From Gari tellinella (taxonomy: Eukaryota; Mollusca; Bivalvia; Cardiida; Psammobiidae): a DNA stretch of 64,000 bases. The notes under the pieces are model-generated. The model had not been told where the DNA came from, searched no databases, and saw only the letters and a program-made list of their open reading frames with translations. The DNA is taken from positions 46,167,083-46,231,082 of the forward strand of contig OV277857.1 of the NCBI GenBank assembly GCA_922989275.2, read 5' to 3'. This document shows, piece by piece, positions 39,970 through 52,600 of this stretch (the first letter of the stretch is position 1; the number at the start of each line of letters is the position of its first letter). The position numbers and the translations under genes were made by a program.

Positions 39970-40454
39970 TATATGACGTTTTGACGTTAACGCGCCAAAA
40001 CGTCTACAGTATTTGTTTACCGTTACGTCATTAAGTTATATAAATATTCATTCCTTGAGAAAGCCTAACGGCGAAACGTTGGAAAATAATTTATAAACTT
40101 AAATTCGTGTTGGTGTTTGTTTATTTTTCTTATATATACATGAACGTGTAATCTGTCTTACGACTGTACATATTTGACGTAATTCCCCTCATTATTTGAC
40201 GCAATTTGACGTTACGTCGTTGTGCCACCTTATCTTGCACGGCGTCAATAAGTTGCGATCTTGATCATAGATTTAAGAACAATAGAGGGTTATGTACTAA
40301 ACGAGCCCTGATCGAGATATGCACTGTTTGTCTTTTGTTTAACTTATAACACTAAATAGTCAAAAGAACTACAGTAACACCTCTCTCTCTCTACTACGAC
40401 CACTGAAAAGAAGTTTCATCTTTGGGTAAGTTGAATATATAGAGGATAATATTA

Positions 40455-40602
40455 TTTTTTTTTCAGTATAAGATAGAAATTTAATCCATTGAGCGAACAT
40501 CAGATGTTATATTTTCACGAGTGGCGAAGCCACGAGTGAAAATATAACAGTCTGATGTTCACGAAATGGATTAAATTCGATCTTATACTGAAAAAAATAC
40601 AA
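40455..40602. mobile_element. 148-bp near-perfect foldback
   Basis: Arms ATTTTTTTTTCAGTATAAGAT / ATCTTATACTGAAAAAAAT, then AATTTAATCCATT / AATGGATTAAATT, GAACATCAGA.TGTTATATTTTCAC / GTGAAAATATAACAGTCTGATGTTC, and a loop at GAGTGGCGAAGCCACGAG. Single hairpin, no ORF. Confidence 0.85.
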
Positions 40603-41139
40603 TTATTCTATTTATTTATGCTTTTAAGCCACTTTTTAAACGAAATTGTTCGACAATTGTGAAAGCGAAAGTACATGATTTACCTCGTGTTGAGCCCCAA
40701 TTTTACATCGAACACATTAACGAAACAGTTTCCCATACGATGACGTCACTTATTTATTGATTTGACGTCTTCTGAATTACGTCGTTGCTCCCGATTTTGG
40801 ATTCGTGTTCTTCCGTTGATTGGTTCGCGACTAATCGGACTGCCGGAATTTAATAATAAGACACGATTGACTACGATTTTTGGAGATCCCTACGGGGAAA
40901 ACGGCGCTTGGTGATAATCCACTGTCGTGGATTACCAAGCGATAATCCGCTGCTTTTTTCCGGTAATCCACCGAAAAGCATAAATAAAGTCTTGAAATGG
41001 GGAAAACGTTTTCAGTATTGGCGAAAATAAACACTTATGCCATGCAATCAATGTTAAAACAAAATGTCAGGTTGTTTTAAATGTTAACTATCTATTCAAA
41101 TATATGGGCGGCTGTCTGAGTCGTTGGTCCAAGAGTTGT

Positions 41140-41300
41140 AAAGAGTTTAAGTTGAGATCGTTCTCAAGCATTTAAATAAGTCAGATTTGAGCAATCGTTC
41201 ACAAACATTGGGTTTGTCAGGTTTGAGCAAAATCTAAAATCTGGCCAATCAAATGCTTGAAAACGATCCCAGACTGGACTCAAAGGCTTTATAGATAACA
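41140..41300. repeat. Palindromic dispersed repeat (AAGCATTTAAATAAGTCAG)
   Basis: Left 'gagttttaagttgagatcgttctcaagcattt'-like, right 'ggccaatcaaatgcttgaaaacgatcccagactggactcaaa'. Same family as 4205-4385. Confidence 0.55.
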
Positions 41301-41666
41301 TTGGGACCAGGTAAAAGCCAAATAACCAAACGTCTAATATGGTTCCTTGCAGTTTGCAATTGGGCATACGAGTGTAGTTGTTTTTTGGATGAACACATGT
41401 ATTTATTATTTAATATCGTATATACATACAATTGATAATTGCTTGAACGTCTATTCAGTATGTGACAGCATAAAATTGGATTAGAATATTGCAAAATGTG
41501 TTATTCATGGCGCATCAGTGATGAGTTTAGAAAAGAAATCGAAAATGTTTTCTCTACTGTACTCTGCACACTGCCCATGGGCCACAAACTGCTAACCTAA
41601 ACAGCAAACAGTTGTAACTGAACACGCTACAGTCATGTGCCTTGTTTTGCAGGATAACAGGAAATA

Positions 41667-41823
41667 CAGTAAACCTCTCTATTACGACCTCTTAAACGAA
41701 GGCTTATGTGCTGTATAAAAGACAGGTGGCTCTGTTTTACAGTCACTTTGCTTTTAGTAGCCACCTGTCGCAAATACCTCATAATAAACACATTTTAGTG
41801 GTCGAAATAAAGAGGTGTCACTG
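41667..41823. mobile_element. 157-bp MITE, CAGTAAACCTCTCTATTACGACC family
   Basis: Flanked by TA on both sides. Ends CAGTAAACCTCTCTATTACGACC and GGTCGAAATAAAGAGGTGTCACTG. Internal GACAGGTGGCT..AGCCACCTGTC. Lacks part of the central palindrome of full-length members. Confidence 0.8.
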
Positions 41824-41969
41824 TAACCACATTCCTACAGCAGGTGACACAAAAACCTTTTAACCATTGAGCCCTAGTTACCAGTATACACGTCATTTAC
41901 AAACAGAAGGGCTGCCATTTCTCCGGATTTTTCCGAAATATTCGATATTTCATCCTAGCAGATGATAGC

Positions 41970-42041
41970 TTACAGCAGGTTGAAAGTAAAGCAGAATGCG
42001 CCTTAATGCGCATTCTGCTTTACTTTCAACCTGCTTTAAGT
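41970..42041. repeat. AAAGCAGAATGCGC hairpin, near perfect
   Basis: TTACAGCAGGTTGAAAGTAAAGCAGAATGCGC and its complement meet at CTTAAT. Best preserved member of its family here. Confidence 0.85.
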
Positions 42042-42179
42042 AATCGCGATTGAAAATTTCGAAATCTTAGGTTTTTTATGATCGACTTATGGCGGCCCTG
42101 AAACAGTGTACATGTGAGACATTCTGGGCAGGGTCTGTACTGTTTCTCATTTCGAATGTTTTAAAGAAAAGGCACAATC

Positions 42180-42970
42180 CTAAATGGTAAGCAAGAACGG
42201 GGTCACAGTAAAAATGAATGCCCCTAGGTGTTTTGTCACTGAAATGTATTCATTTTGCAGTTAAATAAAATCACACAGCAGGTATGATACTCATTGCTGT
42301 TGTTGGGATGAACATATACAAAGAAAAGTTTGTTTTGGTTCAATTGGAAAGGTTTAAACTACGTAAAACAAACAGTCTGGCAAATCTAGAAACTCTTATT
42401 CAAATGCACCATCACCATAGTATCATTACGTCATTTTGGTGTTATGATGACGTCGAGATTACGCCGTTGTCATAACAATATTGGTCATATTGAGGATTGC
42501 TTTCTAAATTTTACTTATTAATTAAGTATATATTCAAACCAGAGTTATGGCCAATGTTGATTATCTTCTTGACCTCAGACTCTAAATGACAGTGACCTTT
42601 GCCTGACATCATCAAACTATACTGAGCTATAAAGAGCATTTTGAGTTAAGTACACATGTTAAATATGAAGTCTCTATCACACGTAGTTCTAGAGTATATG
42701 GCCAATGTGCAATTGACGATATTTGAACTCTAAATGACATTGCCTTTGTTGGAAATAACCAAAGTTGAACCAAACTCAACTGGCTTCTTAAGTAATGTAA
42801 ACATTCTAAATACTAAGTCTCTATCACACGCAGTCCCAAACTTATGGTCAATGTTAAATTCACCGGAGTTTACCTCCAAATAAGCTTGATCTTTGTCGGA
42901 TATAATCAAGTTGTACTGAGCTCAAGAGCTTCTTTGGGTGAGTATAAAGGCTCTATCCTATGTACAGTTG
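42180..42970. repeat. Dispersed repeat (GCACCATCACCATAGTATCAT / ATGGCCAATGT family)
   Basis: Starts 'aagcaagaacggggtcacagtaaaaatgaatgcccctaggtgttttgtcact'. It then has the CATCACCATAG module and four ~115-bp units with 'gtctctatcacacg.agt' and 'atggccaatgt'. The 63-residue plus frame at 42284 is a by-product. Confidence 0.65.
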
Positions 42971-43029
42971 TTGGCCATAAAAAAGTTCCGCCCTGGAAAT
43001 CTGTTATACGTTTATGATGTGTTTGAGCT

Positions 43030-43665
43030 TTTTAAGGAACCTGTCGACTAACTGTAAAACTCTAAAGGTAAATATCAACCAAAAGTTGAATCAATATCCG
43101 ATCAGACTTAAATGTGCCATATTTTTTTCTTCTGTTTTGATCCTGTTGCTAAGCAACTTGAGATCACTAGGGGGAAATATATGACTAGTGTAATTAAAAG
43201 TGTTTCCATGGTAACGTGAGCATCACATGGCATGCAAACATGCTATAATTTAAGAGAGAAATCATCAATGATTATTAAGCATTTGGAATTATACTCCTAA
43301 ATCAAGTTTGAGTAAAATTACAGAAGTGTTAGAATAAAACTTACATTGTTGAAAACACCATCGCCATTGCTTTCTATGTTTATCATTTTTATCAATTTTA
43401 CTCAAACTTGATTTAGGAGTATAATTCCAAATGCTTAATAATCATTAATGATTTCTCTTTAAAACGATAGCATTTCATGGTGCCATGTGATGTTCACATT
43501 GCCATGGCAACACAAGTAAGAACACTAGTCATTGATTTTGACTAGTATTCTAAAGTTGCTTCGCAACATAATCAAATCAGAAGTAAATTAAATGACACTT
43601 TTCAGTTCGATCGGAATATGAAAAACTATTGGTAGATATATACTTTAATGGACTGTCAGTTAACT
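43030..43665. mobile_element. ~635-bp foldback element with long arms
   Basis: The inner arms are nearly perfect over about 75 bp: AAATCATCAATGATTATTAAGC..CTCCTAAATCAAGTTTGAGTAAAATT and its complement at 43390-43465. They continue less perfectly outward through CATCACATGGCA / TGCCATGTGATG, CCATGGTAACGTGA / TCACATTGCCATGG, GACTAGTG / CACTAGTC and GTTGCTAAGCAACTT / AAGTTGCTTCGCAAC to about 43035 and 43665. Loop about 75 bp. No ORF. Confidence 0.85.
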
Positions 43666-43736
43666 CATTGAGCCCTAGTGACGCATATATGCGTCGTTTA
43701 CCAAAAGTGTACCTGTTAAGAGTACACTGGTCTAAT

Positions 43737-43803
43737 GCAAACAGTGGAATCCCTGATTAGAGGGCTCCTGCAGGAGCCCTCTAATCAGGGATGTCACTGT
43801 TTG
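43737..43803. repeat. GATCAGA-type hairpin
   Basis: CAAACAGTGGAATCCCTGATTAGAGGGCTCC and its complement around CTGCAG. The core TGCAGGAGC resembles the hairpin at 51323. Confidence 0.85.
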
Positions 43804-45185
43804 TCATTTTGCGATATAGTATAAAAAACAACCCTAAATAGTCCGAAATGGACCAGTCTTTATTGTAAACTGGAATTGTCCATTGGAAGTTTCAGGGGAT
43901 AATGAGTTAATCGCCAGGTTCATGATTACCTTAAACAATTCAGATACATCAAAAACGTTTGACAGATTTACAGGGCGGGAACTTATTTATGGTGAACAAC
44001 TGTTGTTACAAAGTTATGGCGAAGGTTAAAATTGTACACAGACAAATAAACAGACAGATGTATACATGTGCACAGACAGACCCAAAAAAATGCCTCCAAG
44101 TTGTGCGGGGGCATAAAAAGGTAATGAAATGGGCACTGCCAAATTTATGATTAAGAGATTAATGAGCTCATATTCGTTTGAGTAGTTATACAGAAGAAAA
44201 CGCATTCTTTCTAATTTACCGCGCTTGTATTCAAGCAACTGAATGCAATACAGTAAAATCCCTCTAAACCGGAAAAGTGTTTGGACAACATCTTTTTTCA
44301 GGTTTAGAGGGGTTTACAGTTCTGATTGGGTTTTAACCCATTACCCGAAAGCTTGTTTCTAGTAGTGAATATAGCACACCACTTTTAGCAAGTTAAAAGT
44401 AAAGCAGAATGCGCCTTTGTCAGCTTTCTGCTAAACATTAATCTTGCCTTAAGCACTGCCCAAAACACAGTGGGATAAAGGTGATGTGCGCTATTGCCTA
44501 AATAAAGTGGAGAAAAGCTTTACAAATCATTAAATTATTCAATCAACGTCCTTGTTTCTTTACTGTATTGTATTCATGTTACTTTTCGATTTGTTTAATT
44601 GTGAAACAAAATGAACTTAAAAGTCCATACGTGAAAAAGCAAACATATAAATGAAAACACACAGCCTTTTTTCTGGCAATTGATACTTTATTCTTTGCTC
44701 TATGTATGTGTTGTATACATAGTATCGTCACTTGCCAGTATTTTGATTTTTGTGAATATAAACTTGTACATTATCGGAGTAGCCAACTCAGTTCGAAACA
44801 CAAACAAATAGAAATGTTGTTTTATTTTGGGATAAATTGAGTTCTTTTTATACGATTGTAGGCTTTGTATCAATTTAATGAAACAGATTTACCAAAACAA
44901 AAGGTACGCCGAAAACGAAATTTTACGACAGCCCTCGAAAGCTGACTCCTGCTCCAACAAAAGTTGCTCACACATCGCTTTCTTTGTGGCACAGATCACA
45001 AACGAGCCAGTATTTCCTTACAGTTGATTACTAGGGTCTGTTCATCACAGTTGATTGATATATGATATATTATGATCCTCTCTACTTTCCAAACACCAAC
45101 GCCATTTTACTCATGCAAAAACGTTTTCTTTCACAATATACCACCAGTGCGACCATTGATGAATAATGACCCACCCACATGTTGA

Positions 45186-45386
45186 CAGGTATTAACTTAC
45201 GGGATATCAGGCCGCGCCAGAGGTTACCTTAGATGACAGGTATTGACTTACGGGATATCAGGCCGCGCCAGAGGTTACCTTAGATGACAGGTATTAACTT
45301 ACGGGATATCAGGCCACGCCAGAGGTTACCTTAGATGACAGGTATTAACTTACGGGATATCAGGCCACGCCAGAGGTTACCTTAGA
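45186..45386. repeat. 51-bp tandem array, copy 2 (4 units)
   Basis: Units start at 45186, 45237, 45288 and 45339. Same consensus as 8629-8880. Confidence 0.9.
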
Positions 45387-46626
45387 TATGATGTGATAGC
45401 TGATGGAATGTGAATGATGAGAGGTGCTTTGTGGCAGGTATTAACCGGTCCCGAACTAGCTTTAGAGACAGACCAGGCTAATTCCCACATTCCGATGATG
45501 TATCGGTAAGGAGACACGTGTTACACGGGAAATTGTTGTTAATGAGAGAAAAATAGCAGAAATCATAGTCGTATCAAATATCAACCGCTTATGGTGACCA
45601 GAACAAATTATACAAACTGATAGAAAAAGAGGAGAATTTTATGAACAATAATACTAACGAAACCATGCATCGTGAAATATTAAAGTATATTAAGTGTGGA
45701 GAACTGTTGTGCCTTTCATTTTCATATATGTTTTGATTAAAAAAAAAATCATACGAGAAAAAATGTTGGCTACTCTGGAAAATGCGCATATAAAAATATT
45801 TTTTTAGTTTTTTTTTCTTCTTTTTTTCCTAAACAATTTCCTGAAAAAGAAAGAATAGTAATTAGTGCCAAACAGAACTGACATATAATTATCAACATTG
45901 CAGTATTACGCTATTCATTGTATGTAAAACTAAAACTAAAGGATTCACTAAGCTGAGTACATGTAATTCAAGCATAACAATTGTGTCCAATATAATTAGA
46001 AAAGTAAAGAATTATAAAGAGATCCTGGTCAGGGAATAATTTCATTTACAATAATCACATTGTTACACTGTACAAACCCAAAGGTGTGACTACTCATTAG
46101 ATTTTTCTCGAAGAGACAATTGCAACAACTGCGCACATCATAGGGGTTGTAGGTGACATTAGAGAAAGTGTCGTGGCTATATTACATAAATGCTGACTGT
46201 TTCCGTAATATATTACGTATCGTGGAAATTCAAGCTATCAAACAGTTATGGTATATATCAAGTATTAACTGATATTATTGTATTAGCAGTCGTTTACACT
46301 ATAATTTTGTATCGTGGCAGGCAGCAAAATGCTTACCCAATCAGAAGAAGTATCTTATATTAAACACGCGACATAGTTATTGTCTTAAAATGGTCCTCAG
46401 CCCGTTGGTAAAAATAATCAATTCCAAACAGTTAGGACGAAAATCAAACCCCAACCTACTAAATCGTGTCTGAACTGGATCAAAACAATTTCAGTGTGTT
46501 TGGCAATTGCGCCCATAACGTGCTAATTAATGGGTACCATGTCTAAATTTACGAGACAGTTGCCTGTCTAGATAACAATTTAGCCAAATATAAGCTGCCA
46601 TTAAACAAAACAGAGTAGAACTTACT
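45387..46626. other. Non-coding flank conserved with copy 1
   Basis: Aligns with 8881-10110. No exon supported. The 66-residue minus-strand open stretch at 45589 is not a gene. Confidence 0.45.
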
Positions 46627-46679
46627 TTAGATATCGACCCTTGGCATGCCATCATCAAAGGATCCCAATCCAAGGTTCT
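46627..46679 (-). CDS. Copy 2 last coding exon (ENLGLGSFDDGMPRVDI, stop)
   Basis: The acceptor TTTCCTTATCAG and phase 1 give ENLGLGSFDDGMPRVDI then TAA. It is 6 bp shorter than copy 1, an in-frame change. The codon before the stop is ATC here and ATG in copy 1, which removes the alternative GT donor at that position in copy 1 and supports TAA as the true end. A|GTAAGT after the stop is conserved. Confidence 0.65.
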
Positions 46680-49600
46680 CTGATAAGGAAAGAAATTTAG
46701 TTAGCATTTATTTAAGGTAAGTCCTTTTACATGAAACTATTATCGGTCAATTGTATGCCATTGGTAACTTTGTCGGTACTAAGTTATCGCGATTTTGTAT
46801 TCATTCTTTCACTGCAATATAGTTGTGACGACCTAACCCTCATACCACGCTCATTTTTATGATGTCGTCTACTAGGAAAAACCTTGCCTGCTATTGTAGC
46901 CAAATTGAAGAAGTTTATGTGACATGGTTTAAAAATATATATGAGTGGTTTGAGCTTTTATCCTGATTAGATACAAGGGGTGTTCAAATAGTTTTGATAC
47001 TGGATAAATAACTTCAATATAATGAGTGCAAACTGCATGTGTTATATATCATTTTAAAGAGAAATTCTTCGCCTACACGATGGTATAATGCACGATAAGA
47101 TCACATAACTCGATGAGTCACAACATGAACCTAAATGACCCCTACCCGAGGACACTGGCACATAGCACTTTTCAGACATTACTTTTTGACGCAATAACTT
47201 CTTCCAGAGTACAAAGTCCAGATTCGTTTTGGAAATATATCAGTTCATGTCTAAATTTTAATGTAAATCAAATTTTATTTCTATTCGAATGGTTAACTGT
47301 CTAAAATCTCATTTTTTCAAAATCAACATTTCGTATTTTGCTATTGACGAAAGTGGACATGTTTTTTCGAACGCTATGAAAATGTTCAAGATCAGCATAT
47401 CTAGATTTTGATTTTAAAACATGAAACCAATTTTCAATTGCTTCAGTTAAAGCCTGGTTTAATAATAAAACAAGTGTTTGTAGTTTCTCTAACTACTTTT
47501 ATACATAAGAGGAGATCAAATTTTTATTTTATTTTCAGTACGTGTTTAATATTAGCTCTGATTTTTATATTTTATGTAATAAAAACATTTAAAACTGTGC
47601 AGTGTTGGCATAATTGCCTTATTGGATTTGACAGAAAATTTCATAAACTTATTCAAAAAAAATAATGCCGTAATAATAATTTTTGTATCAAATTATGTTT
47701 AGAAAATTAACTCAGATATACACAAGAAAGGTTCAGTGTCCTCGAGGAGGGGTCATTTAGGTTCATGTTGGGGCTGATCGAGTAATGTGATCTTATCGTT
47801 AACGATATCACCATGTCGGCAAAGAATGGATCTTTAAAATGATGTATCACACGTGCATTTTGCACTTATAATAATGAAGTTATTCATCCAGTATCAAAAC
47901 AATTTGAACTACCCTAGTACAACTTCACGCCTCGTCTGAATCCAGACTTTTAACAAATATGTATGTTGTTGAGCTTGACGCTGAATAGGTTAATGAACAT
48001 ACGAATTTCCTCCATTATGCATGCTATGCAAATAGTTAATTCTAGTAAAAAATCAACTTTTTGTTTGAACTCGAAATGAGCTTATGTTAAAAGATAATAA
48101 ATGACGTCAGTTGGTGATAACTGTCCGCTTAGACATATGTAGTGCACGACAATTTCTTTAAAAATCCCTTAGGAAATAAACAAGTTGCTGGGTGTCTTAG
48201 GAATCTAAATTTTGCTTACGAATGTTAGATATGCTTATTATCTATAAATGTGTAGGGGTATTATATCTAGAATAAAATTTTGACGTTTGCTTTGAGAGAA
48301 CTGATATTCTAATGTGAAATTGGTACTTACCAATGACTTCTCTTGCAGTCTTTGGCCTTCTTGTTGCAGACTCGTTGGTGTTGGCAATGCGAGTAAGAGA
48401 ATCCTGTACAGCAAGGTCAGCGATATCTGTATTAAATTGGATTACAGGAAATTAAAAAAAAAGGAGTAACGCCTTGAGTTTTCTCCATTTAGCAGTGTCC
48501 AGTTTATGCAGGTGGACATCTCTTTACATTTTATCAATTTTAAACATTGCTGCTTTAGGGATAAGTCCCAGAAATAACATAAACCTGACAGACATTGCAG
48601 ACCCTGATCATATTGTGTCTGATCTGGGTCTGCAATATTTGTATAGGAAATATATACATGACGAGAAATGTCTGTATCCCCCAACACACTCACAATAAAG
48701 CACTTGTAATGCTTACTTCGACTAACTATGTAGTTTACTATATGATAGTTATGTAATGAAAACTACGTACTGTAAATCACCATACTATATTTTTGGCTCG
48801 GACGAGCCTATATCGAATGCTACAGTATAAAATGGGTGCGAGTCTAGCTCCCCCTACAAACAAATCCTGTCATACGAGGTTTAAATATGCTATCTAACAG
48901 AACTTCAATTGCTGGGCACGTCACTATCAGATAAACCGTGTAGCAACACTGAGTTAAATTCAGGATCCTGAGTCTGTACCTGTGGTGATTTAAACACCGT
49001 ATTTACTCCCTTGTACTAAACATTCACCTAGTAGTCATAGTAGACGATGCATTATAAGACATGCACATTACAAAATTATTTAGGGTCTTTAAGGTAGCTG
49101 TTGACGATTGGTAATGCAAGCGGATTTTTCTAATTAATTGTCGTGATTGATGATTTCCCCCCAATTTTATAGCTGAAGGATGAAAATGGTACACATCCCA
49201 TCAGAATATGCCAATTTACAAAAAATATTTAATTTTTTTACGATTTTATAAGAACATTTAAAAAAAAAATTCAAACAACGATATCAAAGCCATCTTTATT
49301 TGTAACATGATTAAAATTGCCCAAATTACTCTTTATAAATATTTCTAGGGATCAGTGTCTCAGATTTTTAAAATACCGCTTCAAACCTTTGTTATGTAAT
49401 ATCAAATAATTTTTGCGGTTTAAAGTCGACCACTATTACGTAACGCTTTATAACGGACCACTGGAGCTACTTATACAATTTCTGAGACACGGTTCCCTCG
49501 GGGAGATAATACCCTTTCATCTGCTTTAAACCGCACGAAAATTGAACCCCAACTTCGAAAGTTAGGGGTGTTAAAAATACCGCTTGTTTTAAATTATGTA

Positions 49601-52600
49601 ATGCCGGAAACTCAAATTAACTGACTGATGTGTCACTTAGGCTCTCGTGACCACCCGGTATTCAACTAAGACCTTCTTTTTCAACAAATAACATGACCCA
49701 GCTTATGATCAACCATTTCGTTAAACTCCGCCCCAAATTAACAAAGCCAATCATATAAAATAACGATTTTAATACGGTAAAAGTCGTAAATCACCTCTGA
49801 CAGCTTCGGAATATACCACCTATCTAGTCACGTAATCTACGTAATTGAGGCACCCAGCGGGGATTCTGACGCGTAATTAACCGGTAAAATGACCGAGTAA
49901 GCAAGAGATAATTTGGTAACTTGTAGAAAATACCTTTATCTATCAGGATTTGTAAAAAAGTATAAATCGACTATTTTACCATTTATTTCGTAAAACGCTA
50001 CCTTAAGCGCTGCAGGTTACTGCTTAATGCATGTCAATGGTAATGCAGAAACTCCATAATTAGCTTTCTGCATTACTTTGTTCTACATTAAACTGAAAGT
50101 CCGAGTCCGCAGTACTAAAGTTTTTTGATAACTGTAAATCACAATCGAATAATTTCAAATGACCTTGACCCTTGACCCACTGGAAGATCCAGGACTTTGA
50201 CCAACTGGCTTGTAAAAAAAAGGGATTAAACCGTTATCTGCTAATCAAAACAAATCCCCTTGGAACTGTAGGCTGATTGAAGAATGAAGCATTGGCGTGA
50301 TACCATTTGGTATAAAATATCATATAATACCGACTAACCTTGACATTTGACCTCCAAAACTCAAAAGACATCTAATCATCTAGTTAAACCTCCCTACTAC
50401 ATATTGAATAACATAGCTTGAAGGAAAATAGAGTTATTGATCAGATTTACTGAATGACCTTGACATTTGACTCATTGATCTTAATGAACTTGATGACATC
50501 TACTACATGTACGATGACAAACATCCATACAAATTACGGGAACTCTAGGTTGAAGGAAGGGAGATGTATTGATCTGAAATCACTTTTTTAAATCATGATA
50601 TAACATTACTGAATGAACTTGACTTTTGACCCAGTGATCTAAAAGAAAGAGATGGCATCTACTTACGATGACACACATCGATACCAATTATGAGAACTGT
50701 AAGTTGTAGGAAGGGAGATTAATTGATCTGAAATCACTTTTTAAAATCATGATATAACATTACTAAATGACCTTGACTTTTGACCCACTGATCTTAAAGA
50801 AATAGATGGCATCTACTTACGATGACAAACACGAATACCAATTATGAGATCTGTAGGTTGTAGGAATGGAGATTTATTGATCTGAAATAACTTTGGAAAA
50901 CCATGAAATAACATTACTGAAAGACCTTGACTTTTGCCTCACTGTTTTTAAAGAAAAGGATGGCATCTACTTACGATGACAAAAAATCAATACCAATTAT
51001 GAGAATTTTAGGTTCAGGGAAGGGTGTTTTATGGATCGGAAATATTTTGTATAAAATTCATGTTACATTAATGAATTACCTTGACCTTTGACCTCAAACA
51101 AATATATAAGAACTTTAGTTTGAAGGAAGTGGACAGTTTCGGTAAGTCGACCGACTGACATACCGACAGACCGATGCCAAGCAACATACCTCCATTTTTT
51201 TTAGAAGAGAGGCAAATATGGTACCATCTCTGTTTGTAGGTAAATTCGAATTTAAAATATGTCTAGTCCATTATGGACAAATTAGGGGGGGGGAGGATTT
51301 TAACAAAATCCTTAAAAATGACAAACAGTATAGACCCTGATCAGAGGGCTCCTTATGAAGTCCTCTGATCAGGGTATCCACTGTTTGCAAGGGATAAATG
51401 TAATCCTCACCGTTACACTGGTTGTAAATGACGAGTATACTCGTCGCTAGGGTTGAATGTGTTAAACTACTATCGAGAGATTTTTACTCAATATTCAAGA
51501 AAGGCGTGCAGTGTCTAACGACATCGTTCACAACTTTCAAATGGTTCTTACCTTCAGCCTGACTGGAAGTAATTGACTCTGGCGAGATCCTTCGTGCCTC
51601 AGCATCGAGCTTAATTTGCTCGCTCACGAGGATTGTTCTTGAGAACTTTTCGGCAAATTCTGCAAACCAAACACAATTCTGTTTAAAATAAGTTTAAGTA
51701 TGGAGATTGATTCAGTTGAGTTTTACAGCACTGTCTGCTGTATATAAGTCATATAATAATTAAACACAAGGGGTAAACTTCTCACGAAAAGTTTGGCAGT
51801 GAAAGTAAGCGATAAGAGTTTAAAGAGTAGTAACTGTTGAATTACCAGACAAGGCGCTGAAAGAAGTTGATACAGATGATACTGGTCTATTGGCAGTGAA
51901 AGGGTTAAGTAAGCGATAAGAGTTTAAAGAGTTGTTGAATTACCAGACAAGGCGCTGGAAGTAGTTGATACAGGTGATACTGGTCTATTGGCAGTGAAAG
52001 GGTTAAGTAAGCGATAAGAGTTTAAAGAGTTGTTGAATTACCAGACAAGGCGCGGTAAGTAGTTGATACAGGTGATACTGGTCTATTGGCAGTGAAAGGG
52101 TTAAGTAAGCGATAAGGGTTTAAAGAGTTGTTGAATTACCAGACAAGGCGCTGGAAGTAGTTGATACAGGTGATACTGGTCTATTGGCAGTGAAAGGGTT
52201 AAGTAAGCGATAAGGGTTTAAAGAGTTGTTGAATTACCAGACAATGCACTGGAAGTAGTTGATACAGGTGATACTGGTCTATTAGCAGTGAAAGGGTTAA
52301 GTAAGTGATAAGAGTTTAAAGAGTTGTTGAATTACCAGACAAGGCGCTGGAAGTAGTTGATACAGGTGATACTGGTCTATTGGCAGTGGAAGGGTTAAGT
52401 AAGCGATAAGGGTTTAAAGAGTTGTTGAATTACCAGACAAGGCGCTGGAAGTAGTTGATACAGGTGATACTGGTCTATTAGCAGTGAAAGGGTTAAGTGA
52501 GCGATAAGGGTTTAAAGAGTTGTTGAATTACCAGACAAGGCGCTGGAAGTAGTTGATACAGGTGATTCTGGTCTATCTGAGCCTTGAAGCTCGGCTTGGG

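Noticed and set aside
47113..47665. Two short plus-strand frames inside the TA-flanked element as a transposase remnant
   Set aside because: No DD(E/D) motifs or helix-turn-helix seen; one overlaps the terminal inverted repeat.
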